Below are positions 1 through 8,141 of a stretch of 64,000 bases of DNA, one piece after another. A model generated the notes under the pieces. That model saw only the letters and a program-made list of their open reading frames with translations, did no database searches and had not been told where the DNA came from. The stretch comes from Rhodoferax sp. (lineage in GTDB: Bacteria; Pseudomonadota; Gammaproteobacteria; Burkholderiales; Burkholderiaceae_C). A program made the position numbers and the translations under genes. The stretch's first letter is position 1. Every line of letters begins with the position of its first letter. The stretch spans positions 1 to 64,000 of the forward strand of contig NZ_JAQTXM010000009.1 of the NCBI RefSeq assembly GCF_028688795.1. The letters are read 5' to 3'.

Positions 1-181
1 GCAGACGTTTCGACTGGCTGTGGCACGCAAGCGAAGGCCTTGGTTTGAGGGGCTTTGGGCCAATGCCGGTGAGCCTTTGGCATTCGCAGATTCGGCTAAA
101 AAATCCTAATGAACAATCTCGGATAAATCCAACAAAGCCATCGCAGGTTCCATCCTTTCAAAACACCATTAGACACTAAAT

Positions 182-201
182 TACTGTATAAATAAACAGT
201 A
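182..201. promoter_or_regulatory. LexA (SOS) box
   Basis: The 20-mer TACTGTATAAATAAACAGTA has the CTGT-N8-ACAG core of proteobacterial LexA boxes, and its outer TA bases are also symmetrical. A -10-like TATAAA lies inside it, so bound LexA would block initiation. The nearest supported rightward gene is the MlaE-like permease, whose likely ATG is 126 bases downstream. No clear leftward gene is visible in the first 180 bases. In that stretch I see only short open frames and no supported gene. The box itself is seen in the sequence; which gene it controls is inference. Confidence 0.7.
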
Positions 202-326
202 TTTTGAAGACCCAGCCGAGGTGCAAAAGCGTGCCCACCAAAAAAATTGATGCCGGCTTGACGCTTGTCATGCCACGCCACACTGCCGTGGTAGGCCGGT
301 TTGACGCAAGTCTTTATGATCTGCCC

Positions 327-1118
327 ATGCCTGCCAACCCTGTTCACCCCAACCGCTTTACCCGTTGGCGCGTGTCGGCGCAGCGCCAGCTGGCCAGCTG
401 GTGGTTCATGCTGCAACTGGGGGCTGCGGTGCTGGCGTTGGCGCTGACACCCAGCACCTACAGCGCCTTGTTTCGGGCCGCTACTGCGCGCCAACTGGTC
501 ATCACCACCTGGCAAGTGTTGCCGTGGTTCACCAGCTTGGCGGCGCTGCTGAGCTTGGTGTTGATCCGCATCGTGGTTGTCACGGCTTTGAGCTATGGCT
601 TGTCGCAGTACGCGCTGCAAATGGTGGTGCGGGTGCTGGTGCTGGAACTCATCCCCTTGGCCGCAGCCATGTTTGTTGCCCTGCGCAGCGGTTTGGCGTT
701 CAACGCGGGCATCCTGCCTGTGACACAGGTGGCGCGCATTCGTGGCCTGCATGATCTGGACCCGCAGCACCTGCGCAATGTGCTGGCACCGCGCGTGCTG
801 GCTGAATCGTTCTCGGTGTTGACCCTGGCCATGGTCAACAGCGTGATCGTGCTGGTACTCACCTACCTCACGGTGTATGGCCTGTCGCCCTGGGGTTTGC
901 CGGGCTTTACCCGCACTGTGGGGCAGGTGTTTGACCTGTCGGTGAGCCTGGGTTTCATGCTCAAGGTGTTCTTGTTCAGCCTGGCGGTAGCCGTGGTGCC
1001 GATGGCCGCCAGCCTGCAGGCGCCATCCACCACCAGCACCATGCAGCCCGGTGCGGTGCGGCTGTTTTTGGTGCTGCTGATGCTGGAAGGCGCCTCGCTG
1101 GTGGTCAAATACATCTGA
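327..1118 (+). CDS. MlaE-like ABC transporter permease
   Basis: This is a membrane protein of about 263 residues with five to six hydrophobic segments, resembling MlaE/YrbE permeases of lipid-trafficking ABC systems in the inner membrane. The central part (VLVLELIPLAAAMFVALRSG, then a loop with RIRGLHDLDPQHL and APRVLAES) matches the layout of the MlaE domain. I prefer the ATG at 327 because it gives the usual family length. The frame stays open back to a TTG at 204, with another ATG at 270, and none has a convincing ribosome binding site. It lies 4 bases before an MCE protein gene, so the two are very probably cotranscribed. The ATPase gene normally placed between permease and MCE protein is absent here. 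Confidence 0.78.
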   Translation: MPANPVHPNRFTRWRVSAQRQLASWWFMLQLGAAVLALALTPSTYSALFRAATARQLVITTWQVLPWFTSLAALLSLVLIRIVVVTALSYGLSQYALQMVVRVLVLELIPLAAAMFVALRSGLAFNAGILPVTQVARIRGLHDLDPQHLRNVLAPRVLAESFSVLTLAMVNSVIVLVLTYLTVYGLSPWGLPGFTRTVGQVFDLSVSLGFMLKVFLFSLAVAVVPMAASLQAPSTTSTMQPGAVRLFLVLLMLEGASLVVKYI

Positions 1119-1122
1119 ATTT

Positions 1123-2106
1123 ATGAACCCTGCTGAACCTTCTCCCCCCACCGAGCCAATGGCCCACCTGGAACGCAAGGCCGGGCTGCTGCTGACAGCC
1201 GTCGCCATAGTGATTCTGGGCTTTTTGCTGTACGTGATGTACGCCCGCGGCGTGTTCGAGACCACCCAGCAGCTGGTGTTGGTCTCGGATGATTCCGAGG
1301 GCGTGATTGTCGGCATGGACCTGACGTTTTCGGGCTTTCCCATTGGCCGTGTGCGCCGCATTGAGCTCGCCGCCGACGGCAAAGTCCGCATGGTGATTGA
1401 CGTGCCGCTCAAGGACGCACGCTGGCTGCGCACCAGCAGCATTTTCACCATGGAACGCGGCATGGTGGGCGACACCCGCATCCGCGCCTTCAGCGGCATC
1501 CTGACTGACCCGCCACTGCCTGCAGGTGCAGAACGCGAGGTGCTGCGTGGCGACACCGCGGCCGAAATCCCGCGCTTGGTGGCCAGCGCCCGTGCCATTC
1601 TGGAAAACCTGGAGAGCATGACCAGCGCCGAGTCCAGTCTGAACGCCAGCCTGAAACACATCAAAACCACCACCGAACGCATGACCGGCCGTTATGGCGT
1701 GTTGACCGGCGTGCTGGGCAGCGAAGACAACGCGCAAAAAATCATCGCCACGTTGGAGCGCACCAACGCCTTGCTGACCAAGGCCGACCAACGTGTGTTT
1801 GGCAGCGGCGGCGTGATAGACGGTGCCCAGGGTGCCATCAGCAGCGCCAAAACCACGCTCGACACCTCAGCTGAGACCGCCCGGCAGCTCACGCTGGTGC
1901 TGCAGGACGCCCGCCTGACGCTGAGCAAGGTGGACGCCGTGCTGGTCGAGGCGCAGGCCGTGGGCGCCAACACCCGCGTTGCCACCACTGATCTGGGCAC
2001 GCTGCGCGCCGAGGTCGAAGCCAGCCTGCGCAAGGTCAGCCAGCTCACCAACGAGATCAACCGCAAATGGCCGTTTGCACGCGACACCGAGATCAAACTG
2101 CCATGA
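1123..2106 (+). CDS. MlaD/MCE-family substrate-binding protein
   Basis: This 327-residue protein has one N-terminal transmembrane helix (about residues 20-41), an MCE/MlaD domain (about 50-140, with SGFPIGRVRRIEL and ERGMVGDTRI) and a long alanine-rich coiled-coil tail. MCE proteins form hexameric rings that carry phospholipids or other hydrophobic compounds across the periplasm. This one is anchored in the inner membrane and should work with the upstream permease and the downstream lipoprotein. Its stop codon overlaps the start of the lipoprotein gene (ATGA), which indicates translational coupling. The transported lipid cannot be told from the sequence. Confidence 0.85.
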   Translation: MNPAEPSPPTEPMAHLERKAGLLLTAVAIVILGFLLYVMYARGVFETTQQLVLVSDDSEGVIVGMDLTFSGFPIGRVRRIELAADGKVRMVIDVPLKDARWLRTSSIFTMERGMVGDTRIRAFSGILTDPPLPAGAEREVLRGDTAAEIPRLVASARAILENLESMTSAESSLNASLKHIKTTTERMTGRYGVLTGVLGSEDNAQKIIATLERTNALLTKADQRVFGSGGVIDGAQGAISSAKTTLDTSAETARQLTLVLQDARLTLSKVDAVLVEAQAVGANTRVATTDLGTLRAEVEASLRKVSQLTNEINRKWPFARDTEIKLP

Positions 2107-2774
2107 AGAAGTCTTTACTCACTCTGTGTGCCCTGCTGCTGGGCGCCTGCGCCAGCCAGCCGCCGCCACCCGACTGGCAAGCCAACGCCTTTGCGGCGCT
2201 CGGCAACTATTCGTCGGCCTATCTGGAAGGCAACACCCGCGTGGCAGACCTTGAATTTGCCCGTGCCAAAGTCGAGGTGTCACGCACCGGCCGCCCCGAC
2301 CTGATGGCGCGCCTGGAGCTGGTGCGATGTGCCGCACAGGTGGCCAGCTTGGTGCTTGAACCCTGCACCGGCTACCTGGCGCTGGCCGCCGATGCCAAAC
2401 CACCAGAGCAGGCCTACGCCGCCTTCCTCAGCGGCCACTGGGCGGGGCTTGATGCCAAGCTGCTGCCCGTGGCCTACCAGGGTTTGGTGGCCAGCCCAGG
2501 CGCACCTTCTGCTGCGGCCAACAGCCAGTTAAGCCAGATCCAAGACCCGCTCTCAAGCCTGATTGCGGCTGGCGTGCTATTACAAAAAGAGCTCCTATCG
2601 CCCGTAGATATTGGGCTGTCGGTCGAAAAAGCATCTAGTCAAGGCTGGCGCAGGCCACTGCTGGCGTGGCTGGGCGTGCAGCTTAAGCGTGCCCAGACCG
2701 TAGGCAATACAGCAGCAGCCCAGCAGATTCAGCGCCGGATTGATCTGGTGTTACAGGCCCAGCCTGCCCACTGA
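2103..2774 (+). CDS. Lipoprotein partner of the MCE transport system
   Basis: The 223-residue product starts MKKSLLTLCALLLGACASQP, a type II signal peptide with lipobox LLGAC, so it should be lipidated and probably sits in the outer membrane. The position directly after an MCE gene fits the auxiliary lipoprotein of Mla/Pqi-like systems, although I recognise no specific domain in the mature part. Residues about 162-177 are encoded by a copy of the short repeat at 2588-2632, inserted in frame, which makes this part unlike its surroundings in composition. The start codon overlaps the previous stop. Confidence 0.7.
   Translation: MKKSLLTLCALLLGACASQPPPPDWQANAFAALGNYSSAYLEGNTRVADLEFARAKVEVSRTGRPDLMARLELVRCAAQVASLVLEPCTGYLALAADAKPPEQAYAAFLSGHWAGLDAKLLPVAYQGLVASPGAPSAAANSQLSQIQDPLSSLIAAGVLLQKELLSPVDIGLSVEKASSQGWRRPLLAWLGVQLKRAQTVGNTAAAQQIQRRIDLVLQAQPAH
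2588..2632 (+). repeat. Copy 1 of the ~45 bp dispersed repeat, inside a gene
   Basis: The sequence reads AGAGCTCCTATCGCCCGTAG, then ATATTGGGCTGTCGGTCG and an A-run. It aligns with the consensus ATAGCTGCTNGCGCTT - 4 to 8 bases - ATAAGGGCTAGAGGC - T/A-run that I derive from the clearer copies in this window. It lies in frame in the lipoprotein gene. This copy is diverged. Confidence 0.55.
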
Positions 2775-2795
2775 CCAAGGCTGCAGCCAACGGCT

Positions 2796-4034
2796 TCAGT
2801 CCACCGGGTGCTCAATCACCCGGCCAATTTCGGGCCAGCGTTTGTGCAGTCCCACCCAGGCCAGCACACCGACAGACAGCATCGCCAGCGAGGCAGCAGC
2901 CAGCCCCACGGTGGAATGCATCACCAGTGGTGCAATCAGGCCCGCCACCAAACCGTTGGCGCTTGATCCAATGAAAGCTTGCAGGCTTGACGCCATGCCA
3001 CGGCGCTCCGGGTGTAAATCGAGCACCAGCAGGGTCACCACCGGCACCATCATGGCCCAGCCAAAAGAAAAGATGGCCACCGGGAAAAGTGCCCATGACA
3101 CATGCGCCTTGAACAGCAGATTGGCCAGCAGATTAATGACCGCGATGCTGAGCATGATGGAAAAACCGTATTTGATTTGCTGTTTGGGTGCCAGCCGTCC
3201 CGCCATGCGGCCACTGACCCAGGCCCCGGCCATGATGCCGCTGATGGTGAGCACAAAAAACCAGAAAAACTGCGTCGGGAGCAGCGCCATGTGTTCACCC
3301 AAAAACACCGGGGCCGACAACACATACAAAAACATGCCGTTGAAGGGGATGCCACTGGCCAGCGCCAGCAAGAAGAAACGCGGGTCACGCCCCAGCTTCC
3401 AGTAGCCCTGCAACAAGTTGCTCACCTTGAGCGGCTGGCGCTGCATCACATGCAGGGTTTCGGGCAGCAGCTTGTAATTGGCCGCCCACAGCACCACGCC
3501 CACGCCGGTTAAAAACCAGAACACCGCGTGCCAGCCCAGGTGGGCAAACAGCACCCCGCCCACCATGGGCGCAATGGCCGGTGCCACGCCAAAATAAATG
3601 GTGATCTGGCTCATGACCTTTTGCGCGGCAGCCGGCGGGAACATGTCTCGCACCACGGCGCGTGACACCACAATGCCGGCGCCGGTGGTCAAGCCCTGCA
3701 CCGCCCTGAAAAACACCAGCTGTCCAATGCTTTGCGACAGCGCGCAACCCATCGACGCCAGCGTAAAGGCCGCCAGCCCCCAAAGCACCACCGGTCGACG
3801 CCCCACGCTGTCCGACAAGGCGCCATGAAACAGGCTCATGAAAGCAAAACCAAACAGATACGCCGAGAGCGTTTGCTGCATTTGCAGCGGTGTGGCGTCC
3901 AGCGAGGTGGCAATACCGGCAAAGGCCGGAATGTAGGTGTCGATGGAAAACGGCCCGAGCATGCCCAGCGTGGCCAGCAGCACCGCCAGCGCCCAGCGCG
4001 GCGCGCGCCACAGGTGTTGTGCGTCTGGATTCAT
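2796..4034 (-). CDS. Bcr/CflA family multidrug efflux MFS transporter
   Basis: This is a 412-residue, 12-helix major facilitator protein. The N-terminal stretch MLGPFSIDTYIPAF and the loop ALSDSVGRRPVVLWG between helices 2 and 3 (MFS motif A) are typical of Bcr/CflA drug:H+ antiporters, which export bicyclomycin, sulfonamides or chloramphenicol from the inner membrane. Length is normal for the family. It is read leftward, convergent with the Mla-like set, and 9 bases after the CopD-like gene, so these two may share a transcript. The substrate cannot be predicted. Confidence 0.88.
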   Translation of the reverse strand: MNPDAQHLWRAPRWALAVLLATLGMLGPFSIDTYIPAFAGIATSLDATPLQMQQTLSAYLFGFAFMSLFHGALSDSVGRRPVVLWGLAAFTLASMGCALSQSIGQLVFFRAVQGLTTGAGIVVSRAVVRDMFPPAAAQKVMSQITIYFGVAPAIAPMVGGVLFAHLGWHAVFWFLTGVGVVLWAANYKLLPETLHVMQRQPLKVSNLLQGYWKLGRDPRFFLLALASGIPFNGMFLYVLSAPVFLGEHMALLPTQFFWFFVLTISGIMAGAWVSGRMAGRLAPKQQIKYGFSIMLSIAVINLLANLLFKAHVSWALFPVAIFSFGWAMMVPVVTLLVLDLHPERRGMASSLQAFIGSSANGLVAGLIAPLVMHSTVGLAAASLAMLSVGVLAWVGLHKRWPEIGRVIEHPVD

Positions 4035-4043
4035 GGGGCTTGC

Positions 4044-4526
4044 TTAGCTTGATGCGCCGAGCAGCGTCACCAAAACAATCAGCACGCCCAGCCCCAGGTT
4101 GACCAGCACCCAAAGGCGAATCTGCGCCAACGCGGCAGCACCGGCTGGCCAGTCGGCAGCCTGCACTGCGCGGGTCAGGCGCTTGTACAAGGAGAACCGG
4201 ATGTGGCCAAAAATCAGCATCATCACAATGCCCAATGTAGCCATGACCATCCACTCAATCGGCATGTTGAAGCGCACGCCCGACTGCGCCATTTGCCGTG
4301 CCATGCGGCCAATCATCCAGCCTCCGGTGACCAATGCCAGCGTCGCAGACGCCAGCACCGCTGCAAAAAACCGCCCCAGCACCGCGTGCATCAGCCGCAC
4401 GCGCACACCGGGCTCCAGCTCCGCCACAGCCGGGCGCAAAAAGAAATGGGCAAACACCATGCCGCCAATCCAGACAATGATGGACAGCAGGTGCAGGGTT
4501 TTCAGGAGGGCATAGATCATGGTCAA
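4044..4526 (-). CDS. CopD-like integral membrane protein
   Basis: The 160-residue protein has four predicted membrane helices. It starts MTMIYALLKTLHLLSIIVWI, and conserved histidines in LKTLHLLS and near FAHFFLRP recall the CopD / DUF2269-type family, some of which bind heme or copper. No soluble domain is present. Function is inferred only from family resemblance. It is followed closely by the Bcr/CflA transporter gene. Confidence 0.65.
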   Translation of the reverse strand: MTMIYALLKTLHLLSIIVWIGGMVFAHFFLRPAVAELEPGVRVRLMHAVLGRFFAAVLASATLALVTGGWMIGRMARQMAQSGVRFNMPIEWMVMATLGIVMMLIFGHIRFSLYKRLTRAVQAADWPAGAAALAQIRLWVLVNLGLGVLIVLVTLLGASS

Positions 4527-4627
4527 AGCTCGCAGTTCAAGTCAGGGCATGAAGTGTGCCTGAGGAACAGCGGATGCGTTGGAGCCACGGGCAATGCCAA
4601 GCGGGGCAGCAATGGCTGCCGGTGAGG

Positions 4628-5047
4628 TCAGGCCTTCTTGACCCAGGAATTGCACCAGCCGACAGCGGCCACGTGTTTGCCCGGAAACAGCGGGCAAGGA
4701 CCCTCGGCATCACCGGCCTTGCCCAAGTAAAGGGCGCAAGTGCTGCACTGATTGCCCACCACGTAGGACTTGAATTTGACGGTATCGGCGCGGGTGTGGT
4801 TTGCCACATAGCCCAAGGCCACGGCCTGTGCGGCCGTTTCGTCAACCAGCGGCATGGCCGAAGCAGCCGGCGCGGCCTCTTGCACCACCGGTGGTGTGGG
4901 CGCCGGCGTTGCGGCGACTGGTGGTGGCGCTGGGGTGTTGACAACGGCAGGCGGCGGCTCGACCTTGGGCGAACAGGCGGCCAGCAAGGCCACACCCGCA
5001 AAGGGCATGATTTCGATGAAGCGGCGACGGGTTGAAACTGCAGACAT
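4628..5047 (-). CDS. High-potential iron-sulfur protein (HiPIP), possibly membrane-anchored
   Basis: HiPIPs carry one [4Fe-4S] cluster and shuttle electrons in the periplasm, for example between bc1 complex and photosynthetic reaction centre or oxidase. The C-terminal domain has the four cluster cysteines C101, C104, C118 and C132 in the spacing C-x2-C-x13-C-x13-C, with the aromatic context GWCNSW of the family. The N-terminus has a Tat-like RRRF motif followed by ALLAAC, a possible lipobox at C25, then about 45 residues rich in Pro and Ala. That is longer than the usual HiPIP, and suggests a tether of the electron carrier to a membrane. An AAGGAG-like site precedes the ATG. Confidence 0.88.
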   Translation of the reverse strand: MSAVSTRRRFIEIMPFAGVALLAACSPKVEPPPAVVNTPAPPPVAATPAPTPPVVQEAAPAASAMPLVDETAAQAVALGYVANHTRADTVKFKSYVVGNQCSTCALYLGKAGDAEGPCPLFPGKHVAAVGWCNSWVKKA

Positions 5048-5222
5048 AGTGAACTCCTTGAAGAAAGTGGCAGTTGAAAATTATCTCAACCCGCGCATGA
5101 TGGGACAACCCAGAATGTGCCGTCTGTGTGCGAATACACAAAGCGCTGCAACTTTTTTGTGATCGAGTAGAGTCAAAACCGTCCGTACCTCCGCGGCCAC
5201 ATGCCCCACACCCCATCACACC

Positions 5223-5966
5223 ATGAATCGACTGCAAACCGAGCTGTGCCGCCTCTACCTCTCACCCGACCCGCAGCCTGAAGGCCAGGCTCCGGCAGGC
5301 GCAGGCCCCGGGCTGGTCAACGCCAGCGGACAGGTTCGCGCCATGGTCATGGACGTCACCCAGCCCGTCGGCTGGGACGGCGTTGCAGCGCTGTGGCAAG
5401 GTGTTCAGGACGACCTTGATTTACCGGCCCCGGCCATTGCGGTGTCGGGCATCGACGGCTACCAGGTCTGGTTTTCAATGGCCCAACCGATACCGGTGGC
5501 ACAGGCGCATGATTTTCTTGAGTTGCTGCGCCAGCGCTATCTGGGCGCGATTGCCCCACGGCACATCGGCATGAGCCCGGCCGCTGATGCTTCTGCACCA
5601 GGGCTGGCCCGGCACGCCAGGTTGGTACCCGCGCTGCAGGTCGACTCCGGCCATTGGTCTGCATTTGTGGCCCCTGGGTTGGCGGGCATGTTCGCCACTG
5701 AGCCGTGGCTTGACCTCGCCCCCAGCCCGGATGCCCAAGCCAATATCCTGTCTGGTTTTGAGAGCATCCAGAGTGCCGACTTTCAGCGCGCACAAGACCG
5801 GCTCCAACCGGCCAGTGCGCCGCCCGTTCGTGATACAGCTTCGTCACCATTGCCATCACCCAATGATTCCGCGCCCAAACGCTTTTTGCTTTCGGTGATG
5901 AACGACCCCGCCACTGAGCTGCGCCTGCGCATTGAGGCTGCCAAGGCCCTGTTGCCTTACGTTTAG
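5223..5966 (+). CDS. Conserved protein of unknown function, possible primase-fold remnant
   Basis: The 247-residue soluble protein matches nothing I can name with certainty. Residues about 70-110 (AVSGIDGYQVWFSMAQPIPV and a following helix) resemble the strand-turn-strand of archaeo-eukaryotic primase-like domains, where SGGKGxHLWF is typical, but the expected upstream acidic metal-binding residues are not obvious. The C-terminus (FLLSVMNDPATELRLRIEAA) recalls segments found in phage-related proteins. The gene stands alone between HiPIP (divergent) and a flavoprotein gene. Codon use is normal, so it is probably a real gene. Confidence 0.6.
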   Translation: MNRLQTELCRLYLSPDPQPEGQAPAGAGPGLVNASGQVRAMVMDVTQPVGWDGVAALWQGVQDDLDLPAPAIAVSGIDGYQVWFSMAQPIPVAQAHDFLELLRQRYLGAIAPRHIGMSPAADASAPGLARHARLVPALQVDSGHWSAFVAPGLAGMFATEPWLDLAPSPDAQANILSGFESIQSADFQRAQDRLQPASAPPVRDTASSPLPSPNDSAPKRFLLSVMNDPATELRLRIEAAKALLPYV

Positions 5967-6144
5967 TCAGTCGTGCCCGCGATCAGCGTCCCAAGCTGAT
6001 TTGATCGGCTCCAGGTGGTCTGGGCCGAATGTTCGGCATCGCACGGACGAGCCTGTCCCAACTGTTGAAGATTCAGATTGCCGCCAGCGCGGTGAGCGTC
6101 GCTTTGCTGGCGACCGCGGGTTGACAACTTCGGACATTGAAATC

Positions 6145-7254
6145 ATGATCACACGCAGACAGTTTGCAGCTTCGACCCCGTGCCTGTTGGCCGCTCCGCT
6201 GGCTTTGTCAGGCTGCTTCCCGGAGCCTGCGGCGGACGGCTACGAAGCGGTCGCCCAACGCACCTGGCAGTTGGGTGCCGTGACGGGTCTCAATGGCGCT
6301 GCGCTCGGTCGGGAACTGGTGCGCCTCGCCACGCTGGCTCCTTCCAGCCACAATACACAGTGCTGGCAGTTTGCCCTCGACACCAGCGGCCGTTCCATCA
6401 CCATCCAGCCCGATCTGTCGCGTCGATGCCCTGCGGTAGACCCGGACGATCATCACGTCTTTGTCTCGCTGGGCTGCGCCACCGAGAACCTTGTCCAAGC
6501 TGCGTTGGCGCACGGCTTGCAGGACAGCGCGCAGTTCGATGCGGTACGCGACGTCATACGCGTCGTGCTTGAACCCACACGCGCCAAAACCTCGACCCTG
6601 TTCACGGCGATTCCCGAGCGCCAATGCACACGCGGTGACTATGACGGCCAGCCCCTTTCAAGCGAAGAGCTGGCCATGTTGCACCGTGCTGGAAGTTCGG
6701 ACACCGTGCGCCTGCTGCTGCTGACTGACCGCCCGGCGATGGAACAGGCACTGGACTACGTGATTCAAGGCAACACGGCGCAAATGGCCGACGCAGCCTT
6801 CGTCAAGGAGCTGAAGGCCTGGATCCGCTTCAATGGCGCCGAGGCCGTTCGCACACGCGACGGGTTGTACAGCCTGACCTCGGGCAATCCCAACATCCCG
6901 TCATGGATTGGCGACGTGGCGTTTCGCTGGATCTTCACCCCGAAGGCCGAGAACGACAAATATGCGCAGCAGGTGCGCAGTTCCGCCGGGATCGCGGTGT
7001 TTGTGGGCCTTGCCGCCGACAGGGCGCACTGGGTGGAGGTAGGGCGGTGCTACGAGCGCTTTGCGCTGCAGGCCACTGCACTGGGCATCCGCAACGCCTT
7101 CTTGAACCAGCCGGTTGAAGTGGCTGCACTGCGTCCGCCCTTCGCCGCCGCACTGGGTCTGACCGAGCAGCGCCCCGACCTCGTCGTGCGCTTTGGCCGC
7201 GGCCCGGCGCTGCCATGCTCACTGCGGCGGCCGGTTGAGGCTGTGCTGGTCTGA
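6145..7254 (+). CDS. Acg-family FMN-binding nitroreductase-like lipoprotein
   Basis: The product (369 residues) begins MITRRQFAASTPCLLAAPLA and continues LSGCF: a Tat-like RR motif and a lipobox, so export and lipidation are likely. The body holds APSSHNTQCWQF and a second half-domain typical of the Acg (Rv2032-like) branch of the nitroreductase fold, which binds FMN but often lacks normal nitroreductase activity. The ATG at 6145 is chosen because it begins a complete signal peptide; the frame is open upstream to about 5932 but overlaps the previous gene. A 31-codon frame (6029-6124) directly upstream encodes a hydrophobic peptide of unknown meaning. Two genes follow closely: DUF6544 and CPBP protease. 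Confidence 0.8.
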   Translation: MITRRQFAASTPCLLAAPLALSGCFPEPAADGYEAVAQRTWQLGAVTGLNGAALGRELVRLATLAPSSHNTQCWQFALDTSGRSITIQPDLSRRCPAVDPDDHHVFVSLGCATENLVQAALAHGLQDSAQFDAVRDVIRVVLEPTRAKTSTLFTAIPERQCTRGDYDGQPLSSEELAMLHRAGSSDTVRLLLLTDRPAMEQALDYVIQGNTAQMADAAFVKELKAWIRFNGAEAVRTRDGLYSLTSGNPNIPSWIGDVAFRWIFTPKAENDKYAQQVRSSAGIAVFVGLAADRAHWVEVGRCYERFALQATALGIRNAFLNQPVEVAALRPPFAAALGLTEQRPDLVVRFGRGPALPCSLRRPVEAVLV

Positions 7255-7280
7255 CCAAGCCCAACACGGAAGGCCCTCAC

Positions 7281-8141
7281 ATGACTTGGTTCACCTGGCT
7301 TGCTCTCATGACCGCTGCGCTCGCGATCATTGCCATCGGCTTGACGGTTGTCGGTTCAATGCGATGGGCCGAGTCGACACAAATGTTGAGGGCTCGCCTC
7401 GAAGCGGGGCGTTTTTCGCCCGTTTCAGCGCACTACGACGCACGCGAGATCGAGGGCCTGCCCGTGCCCGTGCAGCGCTACTTCCGCGCCGTACTCACGC
7501 CCGGCCAGGCCATCGTCACGGCTGCCACGATCCAGATGACCGGTACCTTCAACCTGTCCACCACCGGCGATCGGTGGGTGCCGTTCACGTCGCGTCAGCG
7601 CGTCATCACTCGACGTCCGGGTTTCTTGTGGGATGCCCAAATGGCGTTGCTGCCGGGATTGACGATGCGCGTGGTCGACAGCTACATCGTCGGCAATGGA
7701 CTGCTGAAGGCCAGCGCCCAAGGCTTGTTCACGATGGCCGACATGCAAGGCGGTGAGGACATGGCACGCGGCGAGTTCATGCGCTGGTTCGCCGAGGCAG
7801 CCTGGTACCCGACTGCGCTGTTGCCCAGCCAGGGCGTGCGATGGCAAGCGGTCGACGACCGGTCGGCAAACGCCACGCTGGTCGACGGCCCCGTCTCGCT
7901 GACGCTGCTTTTTCGCTTTGACGACGCTGGCCTGATCGAATCGTTCCGAGCCGAGGCTCGGGGCGGCATGGTGGGCAAGGTCATGGTCCAGGCACCTTGG
8001 GAAGGCCGCTTCTCGAACTACCAGACCCATAACGGCATGTCGACGCCATTCGCCGGCGAAGTGGCTTGGATGCGACCAGGAGGGTGCAAGCCCTACTTTA
8101 AGGGTACTGTCACGCTGCTGAGCCATGAGTTCGCGCCATGA
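7281..8141 (+). CDS. DUF6544-like protein
   Basis: The 286-residue protein starts with one membrane helix (about residues 3-26) followed by a soluble domain. The motif LPVPVQRYFRAVL near residue 60 and later GRFSNYQTHNGMSTPFAGEV are typical of the DUF6544 family, whose function is unknown. It lies 26 bases after the Acg-like gene and overlaps the next gene by 4 bases (ATGA), so the three genes look like one operon. I cannot say more about its role. Confidence 0.7.
   Translation: MTWFTWLALMTAALAIIAIGLTVVGSMRWAESTQMLRARLEAGRFSPVSAHYDAREIEGLPVPVQRYFRAVLTPGQAIVTAATIQMTGTFNLSTTGDRWVPFTSRQRVITRRPGFLWDAQMALLPGLTMRVVDSYIVGNGLLKASAQGLFTMADMQGGEDMARGEFMRWFAEAAWYPTALLPSQGVRWQAVDDRSANATLVDGPVSLTLLFRFDDAGLIESFRAEARGGMVGKVMVQAPWEGRFSNYQTHNGMSTPFAGEVAWMRPGGCKPYFKGTVTLLSHEFAP

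Noticed and set aside
2..109. A plus-strand frame of 35 codons, open at the window edge, ending at TAA 107-109
   Set aside because: Too short, with rare codons (CGA AGG) and no recognisable protein end. It may be the tail of a gene left of the window but cannot be supported.
96..1682. Very long minus-strand reading frame over the Mla-like genes
   Set aside because: Its composition (His, Gln, Arg rich, no domains) is that of an antisense shadow of GC-biased codons; the plus-strand genes have clear domains.
4537..5035. Overlapping frames on both strands around the HiPIP gene
   Set aside because: Only the 4628-5047 frame has a signal peptide and the four cluster cysteines; the rest are shadows.
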